This document shows, one piece after another, positions 32,961 through 41,934 of a DNA stretch of 64,000 bases. Position 1 is the stretch's first letter, and every line of letters starts with the position of its first letter. The translations under genes and the position numbers were made by a program. The notes beneath the pieces are model-generated. The model searched no databases. It had not been told where the DNA came from and worked only from the letters and a program-made list of their open reading frames with translations. Source of the DNA: Umezawaea sp049997955 (GTDB lineage: Bacteria > Actinomycetota > Actinomycetes > Mycobacteriales > Pseudonocardiaceae); contig JAEBDY010000013.1 in the NCBI GenBank assembly GCA_049997955.1, positions 248,001-312,000 on the forward strand. Direction: 5' to 3'.

Positions 32961-33596
32961 CTAGCCCAGCGCGTCGGGCAGGTCGGCGATGGAGCCGACC
33001 ACGGTCACGCCGGTGAGCACGGCCGGGTCCGGCGGGAAGTGCGGGTTGGGGATCGCGTAGACGTCCATGCCCGCGGCGATGGCGGCGCGCAGGCCGTTCG
33101 TGGAGTCCTCGACGGCGGCGCACCTCGTCGCGTCGACGCCCAGTTCGCGGGCGGCGGCCAGGTAGACGTCGGGGGCGGGCTTGCCCGCGCCGGTCTGCTC
33201 GCTGGACAGCGCGACGGGCACCAGGCTGGACAGGCCGGTCGACTCCAGGAACGCCTTGATCAGCACGGGTGGGGACGAGCTGGCGATGGCGACGGGGTAG
33301 CGGGCCGCGACGGCGCGCACGGCGTCGACCGCGCCCTCGATCACCGGCGGGCCCTGCGCGTAGCGGGCGGCCATCTCGTCGATCACCCCCGCCGCGGCCT
33401 CGTCCGGGGTGAGGCGCACGCCGACCTCGGTGACCAGGTAACCGGCCCATTCCGGGGTGCTCATGCCCTGCATGGCCCGCGTCGAGTCGGGCAGCCACGT
33501 CCCGCCGTGGGTGGCGGCGAACGCCTGCCGCACCTCGTCCCACACGCGCTCGGAGTCCACCAGCACGCCGTCCAGGTCGAAAACCACTGCTTCCAC
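32961..33596 (-). CDS. HAD-superfamily phosphatase, phosphoglucomutase/CbbY type
   Basis: 211 residues. Motif I FDLDGVLVDSE gives the nucleophile and acid Asp; motif II Ser is in ASSSPP; motif III Lys in GAGKPAPDVYL; motif IV in AAVEDSTNG. A helical cap lies between motifs I and II (C1 cap). Such proteins dephosphorylate small sugar or nucleotide phosphates or act as beta-phosphoglucomutase. GTG at 33596 is chosen since motif I normally starts within the first ten residues. A PHO-box-like repeat oriented to this gene lies 140 bases upstream. Confidence 0.87.
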   Translation of the reverse strand: MEAVVFDLDGVLVDSERVWDEVRQAFAATHGGTWLPDSTRAMQGMSTPEWAGYLVTEVGVRLTPDEAAAGVIDEMAARYAQGPPVIEGAVDAVRAVAARYPVAIASSSPPVLIKAFLESTGLSSLVPVALSSEQTGAGKPAPDVYLAAARELGVDATRCAAVEDSTNGLRAAIAAGMDVYAIPNPHFPPDPAVLTGVTVVGSIADLPDALG

Positions 33597-33735
33597 GGGG
33601 TGACCGTACCCGTGGGACGACCAGCTGAGGTCGGCGAAGGAAGAGAGGTGGGCGTGGCCGGGCACCCGGAACTTCGTCCGGGCCGCTCAACACCCTGTTC
33701 ACCGGCACCGCGACGAGCACCGGCCGGGACGAAGT

Positions 33736-33757
33736 CCTTGGTTAACAAAAGGTGAAC
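33736..33757 (-). promoter_or_regulatory. PHO-box-like 11-base direct repeat
   Basis: On the minus strand the units GTTCACCTTTT and GTTAACCAAGG are adjacent direct repeats of exactly 11 bases, matching the actinobacterial PhoP (PhoR-PhoP) binding unit GTTCACC-N4. It lies 51-72 bases before the phoX gene at 33808 and between it and the divergent HAD gene. A further lone GTTCACC is at 33697. Confidence 0.65.
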
Positions 33758-33762
33758 GACGT

Positions 33763-33796
33763 CCTACGGTCAGTGGGTTCCAGGACTGACCGTAGG
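33763..33796 (+). promoter_or_regulatory. Inverted repeat overlapping the phoX ribosome site
   Basis: Perfect 12-base arms CCTACGGTCAGT (33763-33774) and ACTGACCGTAGG (33785-33796). The right arm covers the first bases of the AGGAGG used by phoX. The left arm contains TACGGT, also found at the same place in the phoX2 promoter, which may be the -10 hexamer. It could be an operator or, if transcribed, a hairpin masking the ribosome site. Confidence 0.55.
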
Positions 33797-33807
33797 AGGC
33801 GTTCGAC

Positions 33808-35856
33808 TTGGCACCATCCATCGTCCCGCTGCCGCTGTTGTCCAACCACTCCTCCAACCGCGCCGCTCTGACGTGCGAATACCGCTGCGGCGACGCGTGC
33901 TTCCACGACGTGCCCAACACGTCCGCCAACGAGTACCTCGGCGACGTGGTCCAGCGGCTGATCAGCAGGCGGACCGCGGTCAAGGCCGGAGCGGTGGTCG
34001 CGTTCGGCGTCGGTGCGGGCCTGCCTGCCGTCGCCGTCGCCGACCCGGTCGCCCAGGGCGGCGGTAGGGCGCCGCGCGGCCTCGACTTCACGCCCGTCGC
34101 GCCCAACCAGCTCGACGCGGTCGTCGTGCCGGAGGGCTACCAGCAGCAGGTCGTGATCCGCTGGGGCGACCCGCTCTTCCCCGGCGTGCCCGAGTTCGAC
34201 TTCGACCACCAGACCGCGGCGCTCCAGGCCGAGCAGTTCGGCTTCAACTGCGACTTCGCCGCGCTGCTCCCCCAGGACCCGCTCGGGCTGGTCAACCTGC
34301 TGGTGACCAACCACGAGTACACGACCGAACCGATGATGTTCCGCGGCTACGACGCGGACAACCCGACCGAGGAGCAGGTCCGCATCGCGTGGGCCGCGCA
34401 CGGCCTGACGGTCGTCATGGTCGAGCGGACCCCCTTCTCCGGCGGGCTCACGCCGTCGTTCAGCCGGTACAACCGCCGCCTCACCATGCTCACCCCGTTC
34501 GAGATGCGCGGACCGGCGGCGAACAGCGCCCTGCTCAAGACGTCGGTCGACCCGACCGGCAAGCGCGTGCTCGGCACGCTGAACAACTGCGCGGGCGGGG
34601 TCACGCCGTGGGGCACGATCCTGTCCGGCGAGGAGAACTTCAACCAGTACTTCGGCAACGGCGGACCGCTCAACGACCCGCGGCTGGCCCGCTACGGCGT
34701 CACCGGGACGGCCACCACGCGCAAGTGGGAGCGGTTCGACAAGCGGTTCGACCTCGCGCGGGAGCCGAACGAGGTCAACAGGTTCGGCTGGGTCGTCGAA
34801 CTCGACCCGAACGACCCGGACTCGACGCCGGTCAAGCACACCGCGCTCGGCCGCTTCAAGCACGAGTGCGCCAACATCCGCGTCGCCGACGACGGCCGGA
34901 TCGTCGCCTACTCCGGTGACGACGAGCGGTTCGAGTACATCTACAAGTTCATCTCCAACGGCAAGATGCGCAAGGGCGGCAGCAAAGCCGCCCGCAGGCA
35001 CAACATGACGCTGCTCGACGACGGCACGCTCTACGTCGGCCGCTTCACCGGCGACAGCCCGCCCGCCGAGATCGACGGCACGGGCAGGCTGCCGTCCGAC
35101 GGCAACTTCGACGGCTCCGGCGAGTGGATCCCCCTGGCCTCCGGGAACAGGTCGTTCGTCCCCGGCATGACCGCCGAGGAGGTCTACGTCTTCACCCGGT
35201 TCGCCGGTGACAAGGTCGGCGCGACCAAGATGGACCGGCCGGAGGACATCCAGGCGCACCCGACGACCGGGGTCGTCTACTGCGCGCTGAGCAACAACGT
35301 CGACCGCGGCAAGCCGGACAAGGAGGGCGCGACCGAGCCGAACCCGCGCGTGCTCAACAAGCACGGCCAGGTGCTGGAGCTGACCGAGCGCCGCGGCGAC
35401 CCGCTGGCGTTGACGTTCTCCTGGAACCTGTTCCTGGTGTGCGGCGACCCGGCGGCGCCGGACACCTACTTCGCGGGCTTCCCGAAGGACCAGGTGTCGC
35501 CGATCTCCAGCCCGGACAACGTGGCGTTCGACCGGCACGGCAACCTGTGGATCTCCAGCGACTCGGGCGCCGCGCTCAACGGCAACAACGACGGCCTGTT
35601 CGGCGTGCCGGTGTCGGGGTCGCACCGCGGGCACCTCAAGCAGTTCCTCACGGTGCCGCGCGGCGCGGAGACGTGCGGGCCGGTCATCACCGAGCGGGTG
35701 GTGACGGTGTGCGTGCAGCACCCCGGTGAGGTGGACGGGGCGACGGCGGACAACCCGGTGTCGCACTGGCCGGACGGCGGCACCAGCCAGCCGCGGCCGT
35801 CCGTGGTCGCGGTGTGGAAGCAGGGGCGGCGCCAGCCGGACGAGATCGGTTCCTGA
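33808..35856 (+). CDS. phoX: PhoX-family phosphatase (DUF839), Tat-exported, paralogue 1
   Basis: 682 residues. PhoX enzymes are Ca/Fe-dependent alkaline phosphatases exported by the Tat route to release phosphate from organic esters. A long N-region with a Cys cluster (TCEYRCGDACFHDVPNTS) is followed by SRRTAVKAG with Arg-Arg at 54-55 and a hydrophobic stretch. The catalytic domain includes LVTNHEYTTEP, LNNCAGGVTPWGTILSGEEN, a glutamate-rich site, and MDRPEDIQ and SPDNVAFDRHGNLWIS toward the end. TTG start, 9 bases after AGGAGG. Preceded by a PHO box, fitting induction by phosphate starvation. Followed after 109 bases by a close paralogue. Confidence 0.92.
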   Translation: MAPSIVPLPLLSNHSSNRAALTCEYRCGDACFHDVPNTSANEYLGDVVQRLISRRTAVKAGAVVAFGVGAGLPAVAVADPVAQGGGRAPRGLDFTPVAPNQLDAVVVPEGYQQQVVIRWGDPLFPGVPEFDFDHQTAALQAEQFGFNCDFAALLPQDPLGLVNLLVTNHEYTTEPMMFRGYDADNPTEEQVRIAWAAHGLTVVMVERTPFSGGLTPSFSRYNRRLTMLTPFEMRGPAANSALLKTSVDPTGKRVLGTLNNCAGGVTPWGTILSGEENFNQYFGNGGPLNDPRLARYGVTGTATTRKWERFDKRFDLAREPNEVNRFGWVVELDPNDPDSTPVKHTALGRFKHECANIRVADDGRIVAYSGDDERFEYIYKFISNGKMRKGGSKAARRHNMTLLDDGTLYVGRFTGDSPPAEIDGTGRLPSDGNFDGSGEWIPLASGNRSFVPGMTAEEVYVFTRFAGDKVGATKMDRPEDIQAHPTTGVVYCALSNNVDRGKPDKEGATEPNPRVLNKHGQVLELTERRGDPLALTFSWNLFLVCGDPAAPDTYFAGFPKDQVSPISSPDNVAFDRHGNLWISSDSGAALNGNNDGLFGVPVSGSHRGHLKQFLTVPRGAETCGPVITERVVTVCVQHPGEVDGATADNPVSHWPDGGTSQPRPSVVAVWKQGRRQPDEIGS

Positions 35857-35875
35857 CGTGCCGTGATCGGCGGGT

Positions 35876-35908
35876 GTTCGTCCGGCGTTCACCTCGATGT
35901 CCGCTGGA
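35876..35908 (+). promoter_or_regulatory. PHO-box-like direct repeats before the second phoX
   Basis: Successive 11-base units GTTCGTCCGGC (35876), GTTCACCTCGA (35887) and a weaker TGTCCGCTGGA (35898) form the PhoP binding pattern. They end about 20 bases before CCTACGGTC, which is also present in the first phoX promoter. The second gene therefore probably has its own phosphate-regulated promoter. Confidence 0.7.
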
Positions 35909-35965
35909 CAACCGCTTGTCCTCCTACGGTCGGCCGGTTCCCACCGATCCACCACGGAGGTCCGC

Positions 35966-38044
35966 GTGCCCGCACCCGCCGATCGGGGCCGTCTCCTGCT
36001 GCCCCTGCTGCTGCCCAACCACCCGCTGGGGCGGTCGGAGACGACCTGCCTCTACCGCTGCGCCAACGCTTGCGCCCACGACGCCCCGAACACCTCGGAC
36101 AACGCCTACTTCGGTGACGTCGTCCGCGAGGTCGTCAGCCGTCGAGGTGTGCTCAAGGCCGGCGCCGTGCTCGCGGTGGCGGGGACGGCACTCGGCACCG
36201 GCACCGCCGCGGCGGCCGCCCCGGACGTCGACGTCAACGCCGACCTGGGCTCCGGTCGGCGTCGCGACGGGCTGAACTTCACCGCCGTCGCCCCGAACAC
36301 CGAGGACCGGATCGTCACGCCGGAGGGCTACGAGTCCGCCGTCGTGATCCGCTGGGGCGACCCGGTCGTGCCGGGCGCGCCCGCGTTCGACTTCGACAAC
36401 CAGACGCCCGAAGCGCAGGCCATGCAGTTCGGCTACAACAACGACTTCTGCGGCCTGGTCCCGCTCGACGGCTGGAACCGCTGGCTGATGGGCTCCAACC
36501 ACGAGTACACGACGGAACCGTTCCTGCACAAGGGTTACGACGCCAACAACCCCACCGAGGCGCAGGTCAGGATCGGGTGGGCCGGACACGGGTTCTCCGT
36601 CGTCGTGGTCGAGCAGGACCGCCGCAGCGGCAGGCTCGTGCCGAAGATGGACCGCAAGTACAACCGCCGCATCACCGTGACGACGCCGTTCGCGGTCGAC
36701 GGCCCGGCCGCGGGCAGCGAGTTCCTGAAGACGTCGACCGACCCGACCGGCAAGCGCGTGCTCGGCACGTTCGGCAACTGCGCCGGCGGCGTGACGCCGT
36801 GGGGCACGATCCTGTCCGGCGAGGAGAACTTCAACGGCTACTTCGCCGGCGGCGCCTCGATCACCGACCCGGTCGCGCTGGCCCGCGCGAGCCGCTACGG
36901 CCTGCCGGGCGCGGCGACCGAGCGCAAGTGGGAGCGGTTCGACAAGCGCTTCGACCTCGCGCAGGAGCCGAACGAGTTCAACCGGCACGGCTACATCGTC
37001 GAGATCGACCCGCACGAGAAGGACTCCGCGCCGGTCAAGCACACCGCGCTCGGCCGGTTCAAGCACGAGGGCTGCACCATCCGCGTCGCGAAGGACGGCC
37101 GCGTCGTCGCGTACATGGGCGACGACGAGCGCTTCGACTACATCTACAAGTACGTGTCGAAGAACAAGATCGTGAAGGGTGACAGCCGCCGGGCCCGCGA
37201 GCAGAACAAGAAGCTGCTCTCCGACGGCACGCTGTACGTGGCGAGGTTCAGCGGCAACAGCCCAGCCACCGAGATCGACGGCACCGGCAAGCTGCCCGCC
37301 GACGGCCACTTCGACGGCACCGGCGAGTGGCTCAAGCTGGTCAGCGGCGACAAGTCCTTCGTGGACGGCTTCACCGCCGAGGAGGTGTACGTCTTCACCC
37401 GGCTCGCCGCCGACAAGGTGGGCGCCACCAAGATGGACCGCCCGGAGGACATCGAGGCCAGCCCGCGCACCGGCAAGGTGTACGCGGCGCTGACCAACAA
37501 CTCCGACCGCGGCAAGCCCGGCAAGGAAGCGGGCACCGAGGTCAACCCCCGCGTCGGCAACAAGAACGGCCACGTCCTGGAGTGGGAGGAGAACCGCGGC
37601 GACGCGACCGCGACCACGTTCCGCTGGACGCTGCTGCTGGTCTGCGGCGACCCGGCCACCGCGGACACGTACTTCGGCGGGTACGACAAGACCCAGGTCA
37701 GCCCCATCTCGTGCCCGGACAACGTGGCGTTCGACAGCAGCGGCAACCTGTGGATCTCCACCGACGGCAACGCGCTGGGCTCCAACGACGGCCTGTTCGC
37801 GCTCCCCGTCGAAGGCCGCTACCGCGGTCGGGTCAAGCAGTTCCTGACCGTGCCCAAGGGTGCCGAGACCTGCGGCCCGATCATCAACGACCGGTTCATC
37901 CTCGTCTCGGTCCAGCACCCCGGTGAGATCACCGGGGCCAGCGCCGACAACCCGCTGTCGCACTGGCCGGACGGCGGCACCAGCCAGCCGCGCCCGTCCG
38001 TCGTGGTGGCGTGGAAGAAGGACAACGGCCGCATCTGCGGCTGA
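35966..38044 (+). CDS. PhoX-family phosphatase (DUF839), Tat-exported, paralogue 2
   Basis: 692 residues, co-linear with the upstream PhoX over its whole length. The Cys cluster CLYRCANACAHDAPNTS precedes SRRGVLKAG (Arg-Arg at 59-60) and a hydrophobic signal segment ending AAAAAP. The catalytic blocks NHEYTTEP, NCAGGVTPWGTILSGEEN, MDRPEDIEA and CPDNVAFDSSGNLWIS are retained. The GTG lies 5 bases after CGGAGG. Several DNA blocks are identical to the first copy, for example 42 bases at 36794-36835 and 34603-34644, pointing to a recent tandem duplication or gene conversion. A strong terminator follows. Confidence 0.92.
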   Translation: MPAPADRGRLLLPLLLPNHPLGRSETTCLYRCANACAHDAPNTSDNAYFGDVVREVVSRRGVLKAGAVLAVAGTALGTGTAAAAAPDVDVNADLGSGRRRDGLNFTAVAPNTEDRIVTPEGYESAVVIRWGDPVVPGAPAFDFDNQTPEAQAMQFGYNNDFCGLVPLDGWNRWLMGSNHEYTTEPFLHKGYDANNPTEAQVRIGWAGHGFSVVVVEQDRRSGRLVPKMDRKYNRRITVTTPFAVDGPAAGSEFLKTSTDPTGKRVLGTFGNCAGGVTPWGTILSGEENFNGYFAGGASITDPVALARASRYGLPGAATERKWERFDKRFDLAQEPNEFNRHGYIVEIDPHEKDSAPVKHTALGRFKHEGCTIRVAKDGRVVAYMGDDERFDYIYKYVSKNKIVKGDSRRAREQNKKLLSDGTLYVARFSGNSPATEIDGTGKLPADGHFDGTGEWLKLVSGDKSFVDGFTAEEVYVFTRLAADKVGATKMDRPEDIEASPRTGKVYAALTNNSDRGKPGKEAGTEVNPRVGNKNGHVLEWEENRGDATATTFRWTLLLVCGDPATADTYFGGYDKTQVSPISCPDNVAFDSSGNLWISTDGNALGSNDGLFALPVEGRYRGRVKQFLTVPKGAETCGPIINDRFILVSVQHPGEITGASADNPLSHWPDGGTSQPRPSVVVAWKKDNGRICG

Positions 38045-38053
38045 GTCCGTTCG

Positions 38054-38090
38054 AGGCGGTGGCCGGGGACCGCGTCCCCGGCCACCGCCT
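38054..38090 (+). terminator. Strong terminator after the phoX pair
   Basis: Perfect 17-base arms (38054-38070 and 38074-38090) around CGC, followed by TTCCCTT, 10 bases past the stop of the second phoX. It isolates the pair from the SDR gene downstream. Confidence 0.9.
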
Positions 38091-38302
38091 TTCCCTTGCA
38101 CCGCAACGGTCGACCGCCGTCCCCGAACTGCTGCTCGAGGCCGTCCGGGGCGACGGGGGGACCTCCGTGCAGTGCCCGAACCCGAGGGCGGTGTCGCCCC
38201 GGCGGGCACGTGCGGGCCGAACGTCGAGGTGTCCGCGCCCCGCACGTCCTCCAAGTCCGCCTGGTCCCGCTGTTCGCCCGCGGGACGACCTAGGGTTCAG
38301 GG

Positions 38303-38989
38303 ATGTCTCCTGTCGCTTTGATCACCGGCGCCTCGCGCGGCATCGGCGCGGCCATCGCCCGCTCCCTGTCGGACACCCACGGCCTCCTCCTGGGCGGACG
38401 CGACCCCGAGGCCCTCAAGGCCCTGGCCGCCACGTTCCCCGACGCCCGACCGTGGCAGGTCGACATCACCGACCCCGCCGCGCTGGCCGAGGCCGTGACG
38501 TCGATCGACCGCCTCGACGTGCTGGTGCACAGCGCCGGGGTGACCGAACTGGGCCACATCGCCGACTCGCCCCCGGACCTGTGGCGCCGCACGTTCGACC
38601 TCAACGTCTTCGCGGTGGCCGAGCTGACCAGGCTCCTGCTGCCCGCGCTCCGCGCCACCCGCGGCCAGGTGGTCCTGATCAACTCCGGCGCGGGCCTCCG
38701 CGCCCACCCGAACTGGGGCGCCTACGCGGCCAGCAAGTACGCGCTCCGGGCGTTCGCCGATTCGCTGCGCGCCGAGGAGGAGCGCGACCACGGCCTCCGC
38801 GTCACGTCCGTCCACCCCGGCCGGGTCGACACGGACATGCAGCGCGGCGTCCGCAGCCAGGAGGGCGGCGAGTACGAGCCGCAGTTCTACCTGGAGGCCG
38901 ACTCCGTGGGCCGGGCCGTCGCCGCGGCCGTCCTCGCGGGCCCGGACGCGCACCTGACCGAGATCGTCGTCCGGCCGCGGGCCCACTGA
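38303..38989 (+). CDS. Short-chain dehydrogenase/reductase
   Basis: 228-residue SDR with cofactor motif TGASRGIG, a Gly-Arg-Asp after strand two (LLGGRDPEA) typical of NADP preference, HSAGVTELG in the NNAG position, and catalytic Ser and YAASK. It is on the short side for the family but complete. The ATG at 38303 gives a typical Rossmann N-terminus; no strong ribosome site is visible. No partner gene suggests the substrate. Confidence 0.88.
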   Translation: MSPVALITGASRGIGAAIARSLSDTHGLLLGGRDPEALKALAATFPDARPWQVDITDPAALAEAVTSIDRLDVLVHSAGVTELGHIADSPPDLWRRTFDLNVFAVAELTRLLLPALRATRGQVVLINSGAGLRAHPNWGAYAASKYALRAFADSLRAEEERDHGLRVTSVHPGRVDTDMQRGVRSQEGGEYEPQFYLEADSVGRAVAAAVLAGPDAHLTEIVVRPRAH

Positions 38990-39026
38990 CACCCCTTCGC
39001 CGACCCCGTGTGCCGCGGGGTCGGCG

Positions 39027-40322
39027 TCAGGCCCTGCCCAGGACCTCGAAGCAGTCCTCGGAAGGACCTCGTTCGAGCCTCCAGCCGTCGCCGAGCAGGG
39101 TGGCCATGGGGCGGTCGACGAGGATGACGTTCTTCCGGCGGGACGCGGTGTCGCAGAGCTCGGCGGCCCGGTGCACGCCCGAGCCGAGGATGACCGGTTC
39201 GCGCTTGCGGGTGGGGCCGATGACGGGTTCGCGGAAGTCGCCGTAGGCGATCCCCATGCGGCTGAAGACCGCGCCCACCTCCCAGTGCGAGGCGAGCCAG
39301 GAGTCCTTGATGGTCTGGAACGAGAGCATCGAGTCCACCGCCGCCTGCGCCGCCCGCCGCGCCACGACCGCTGGATCGGCGTCCGCCTCCGGGATGAACC
39401 GGCACATCGCCCCGTCGCCCAGGTACTGGTCGACCGAGCCGCCCGCGGTGAGGATGATGTCGACCGTCTGGCTCAGGTAGTCGTTGAGGCACACGATCGC
39501 GCCGGAGGCGTGCAGCACGTCGAACAGCGACGACGACGCGCTCAGGTCGCAGAACATGATGACGGCGGCGGACGGGCTCGGCGGGGAGTAGAGGCCGAGT
39601 TGGACGTAGTTCTCCGTGTCCCGGACGAATTCCGCCACTTTCAGCGCGATTCGGCCGCTCTCGGACATGGCCCGGGATTCGTCCTCCGCGCTGAAGCTCC
39701 GCCCGTCGGTCCGGTTGAGGAACTGCGCCACGCCGACCGCCACTCGGTCCACGACCAGCGGAATGGTGAGCATCTCCCGAGTGGTGTGGCCGATCCGGGT
39801 GTCCACCTGCGAGGAGAAGTCCGGGTTCTCGTACGGATTCGTGACCCGAATAGGTGTTCTCGAGCGCAGCACCTTTCCCGCCAGGGTGTCCCGGCCGACC
39901 ATTATCTTGCGCATTCCGGCGGCGGCTCCGCCGTGCAGGGCCAGGAAGAACAGGTACTCGGAGGACGGGTCCGGGTCGCTGACCAGCACCGAGCTCTCGG
40001 TGGCGCCCAGCCCGCGCATGAGCTGCCCCAGGCCGAACTCGACCTCCTGCTGCAGGGTCTGGCCCCTGGTGGGGTGGTTCGTGGTGGCGGGTAACCGGTC
40101 CCGCAGTTCGGCGAGCACGTGCCGCTCGGCCGCCGCCTCGGCTTTCGCGGCTTTGGCCTCGGCTTTCTCCGCTTTGGCTTCGGCTTCGGTCACCGCTTTC
40201 GCCGCAGCGGCTTCGACCTCGGCCAGCTTCGCCTCCGTTGTCCGGTTGAACGACCACCACATAGCGCAGACAACAGCGGTCGTCGACGCTGCGGTCGCGG
40301 TGACCCAAACCCACGGCTGCAT
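39027..40322 (-). CDS. GAF-domain class III nucleotide cyclase homologue with unusual active site
   Basis: 431 residues: one membrane helix (about 5-25), an Ala/Glu/Lys coiled coil (about 28-75), a GAF-like sensor (about 85-235) and a class III cyclase domain (about 250-425). The two metal Asp are present (IMFCDLSAS and QYLGDG). The adenine-specifying Lys is Gln, the second base-specifying Asp reads Val, and the transition-state Asn and Arg read His and Glu (VILGSGVHRAAEL). Purine cyclase activity is therefore doubtful: it may use another nucleotide, need a partner, or act as a binding module. ATG at 40322 has no evident ribosome site. Confidence 0.8.
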   Translation of the reverse strand: MQPWVWVTATAASTTAVVCAMWWSFNRTTEAKLAEVEAAAAKAVTEAEAKAEKAEAKAAKAEAAAERHVLAELRDRLPATTNHPTRGQTLQQEVEFGLGQLMRGLGATESSVLVSDPDPSSEYLFFLALHGGAAAGMRKIMVGRDTLAGKVLRSRTPIRVTNPYENPDFSSQVDTRIGHTTREMLTIPLVVDRVAVGVAQFLNRTDGRSFSAEDESRAMSESGRIALKVAEFVRDTENYVQLGLYSPPSPSAAVIMFCDLSASSSLFDVLHASGAIVCLNDYLSQTVDIILTAGGSVDQYLGDGAMCRFIPEADADPAVVARRAAQAAVDSMLSFQTIKDSWLASHWEVGAVFSRMGIAYGDFREPVIGPTRKREPVILGSGVHRAAELCDTASRRKNVILVDRPMATLLGDGWRLERGPSEDCFEVLGRA

Positions 40323-40519
40323 GCGGCAACAATCGCAGAGAGGTGGAATCGCTACAAGCAGACCATTCGCGCATCGGAACGGTGCGGCAATCGAGGGGAA
40401 AACGGACCCGACAATCCGTAGATCTGCGGATCATCGGGATCCGACGGGGTGTAGAGCGGCGTTAGCGCGGGAACTGCCGGAGATCAGCCGGGTGGGACGT
40501 GCTGCCCGCTGTCACCGCA

Positions 40520-41827
40520 CTAGGCCCGCAGCCGTGCCGACACTGCGCCGACCGCCGCCTGGGCCTCCGACCGGTCGACCCGCGTGTTCTCGCCGCCCGC
40601 GACGACCTGCTCGCCCGCGACCCACACGTCCAGCACCCGCCGCGACCCCGAGGCCCACACGAGGTTCGCCAGCAGCTGGTCGTCCGGGGCGTCCACCCCG
40701 GTGGCGAACGCCGGGTCGTCGACGTCGATGTGCACGACGTCGGCCCAGCGGCCCGCTTCCAGCACGCCGATGTCGTCGCGGCCCAGCGCCGCCGCGCCGC
40801 CGCGGGTGGCCAGCAGCAGCGCGTCGGCCGCGCGGATCACGGACGCGTCCATGGCCGAGACCCTGGCCAGCAGGGCCGCCAACCTGGCTTCCTCGAACAG
40901 GTCCAGGTCGTCGTTGCTGGCCGGGCCGTCGGTGCCGAGGCCGACGGGCACCCCGGCGTCCAGGTAGGCCCGCAGGGGCGCGATGCCGGAGGCGAGCTTG
41001 GTGTTCGAGCCGGGGCAGTGGGCCACGCCGACACCGTGCGCGGCGTAGATGGCGATGTCTTCCGGCGACAGGTGGACGGAGTGCGCCGACAGCACCCGAC
41101 CCTCCAGCACGCCCGCCTGCTCCAGCAGTCGCGGCACCGACCCGTGGGACGCGCGCTGGGCCTCGTCCTCGTTCGGCGCCTCGGCGACGTGGATCTGCGT
41201 GAGGGCCCCGCGGGAACGGGCGGACGCGGCGATCTCCCCGAGGGCGTCGGGCGTGAGCATGTACGCGGAGTGCGGGCCGTAACCGAGCTCGACGCGGTCG
41301 CCGGGACCGAAGCGGAGGCCGTCGGCGTCGATCCACCTGTCGATCGCCTCGGCCATGGGACGCCACGGCATCCCCGGCAGGTCGAGCACGGCCACGCCGA
41401 CCACGGTCCTGGACCCGGCGGCCAGCACGGACTCCACCAGCTGCTCGCCGTGGAAGTACATCTCCGCGCTGGTGGTCACGCCGTTGCGCAGCATCTCGAT
41501 CGCGCCGAGCAGCATGCCGGCGCCGCTGTCCTGCGGCGTCATCTTCGCTTCGGCGGGCCACATGGCCTCGCGCAGCCAGCGCAGCAGGGGGAGATCGCCG
41601 CCCAGGCCGCGGAGCACGGTCATGGGGCTGTGGGCGTGGGTGTTGACCAGGCCCGGCATGAGGATGCCGGTGAGCCGCCGGACCTCGCCGTCGAACGCGG
41701 GCGCGGTCGCGGCCGGACCGGTGTGGGTGATGCGGCCGTCGTCGGACAGGTCGACCACGGCGTCCCGCAGGACGCTGCAGGTCGAATCGCAGGGCAGGAC
41801 CACCGGGGCGTGCAGGCGCAACGACAT
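40520..41827 (-). CDS. Amidohydrolase, MTA/SAH deaminase type
   Basis: 435 residues of the TrzN/MtaD/SsnA-like amidohydrolase group. The metal HxH is in VNTHAHSPM, further His in QIHVAEAP and SAHSVHLS, and the catalytic Asp in GLGTDGPASND. The substrate loop resembles 5'-methylthioadenosine/S-adenosylhomocysteine deaminases, which convert these to inosine derivatives in methionine salvage. 8-oxoguanine or other aminohydrolase activity cannot be excluded. The start MSLRLHAPVV at 41827 gives the usual small N-terminal beta-sandwich. Same strand as the upstream kinase gene, with a 107-base gap. Confidence 0.87.
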   Translation of the reverse strand: MSLRLHAPVVLPCDSTCSVLRDAVVDLSDDGRITHTGPAATAPAFDGEVRRLTGILMPGLVNTHAHSPMTVLRGLGGDLPLLRWLREAMWPAEAKMTPQDSGAGMLLGAIEMLRNGVTTSAEMYFHGEQLVESVLAAGSRTVVGVAVLDLPGMPWRPMAEAIDRWIDADGLRFGPGDRVELGYGPHSAYMLTPDALGEIAASARSRGALTQIHVAEAPNEDEAQRASHGSVPRLLEQAGVLEGRVLSAHSVHLSPEDIAIYAAHGVGVAHCPGSNTKLASGIAPLRAYLDAGVPVGLGTDGPASNDDLDLFEEARLAALLARVSAMDASVIRAADALLLATRGGAAALGRDDIGVLEAGRWADVVHIDVDDPAFATGVDAPDDQLLANLVWASGSRRVLDVWVAGEQVVAGGENTRVDRSEAQAAVGAVSARLRA

Positions 41828-41934
41828 GGGACGAATCCTGCCCGATCGGGTTGGAGGTCGCTCCACCAGACCTTTTCGCGGAGGGCTTGGCGCGGAACGA
41901 CGCGTCGGGCCTTCCGAACCTCCGGCCGCCGACG

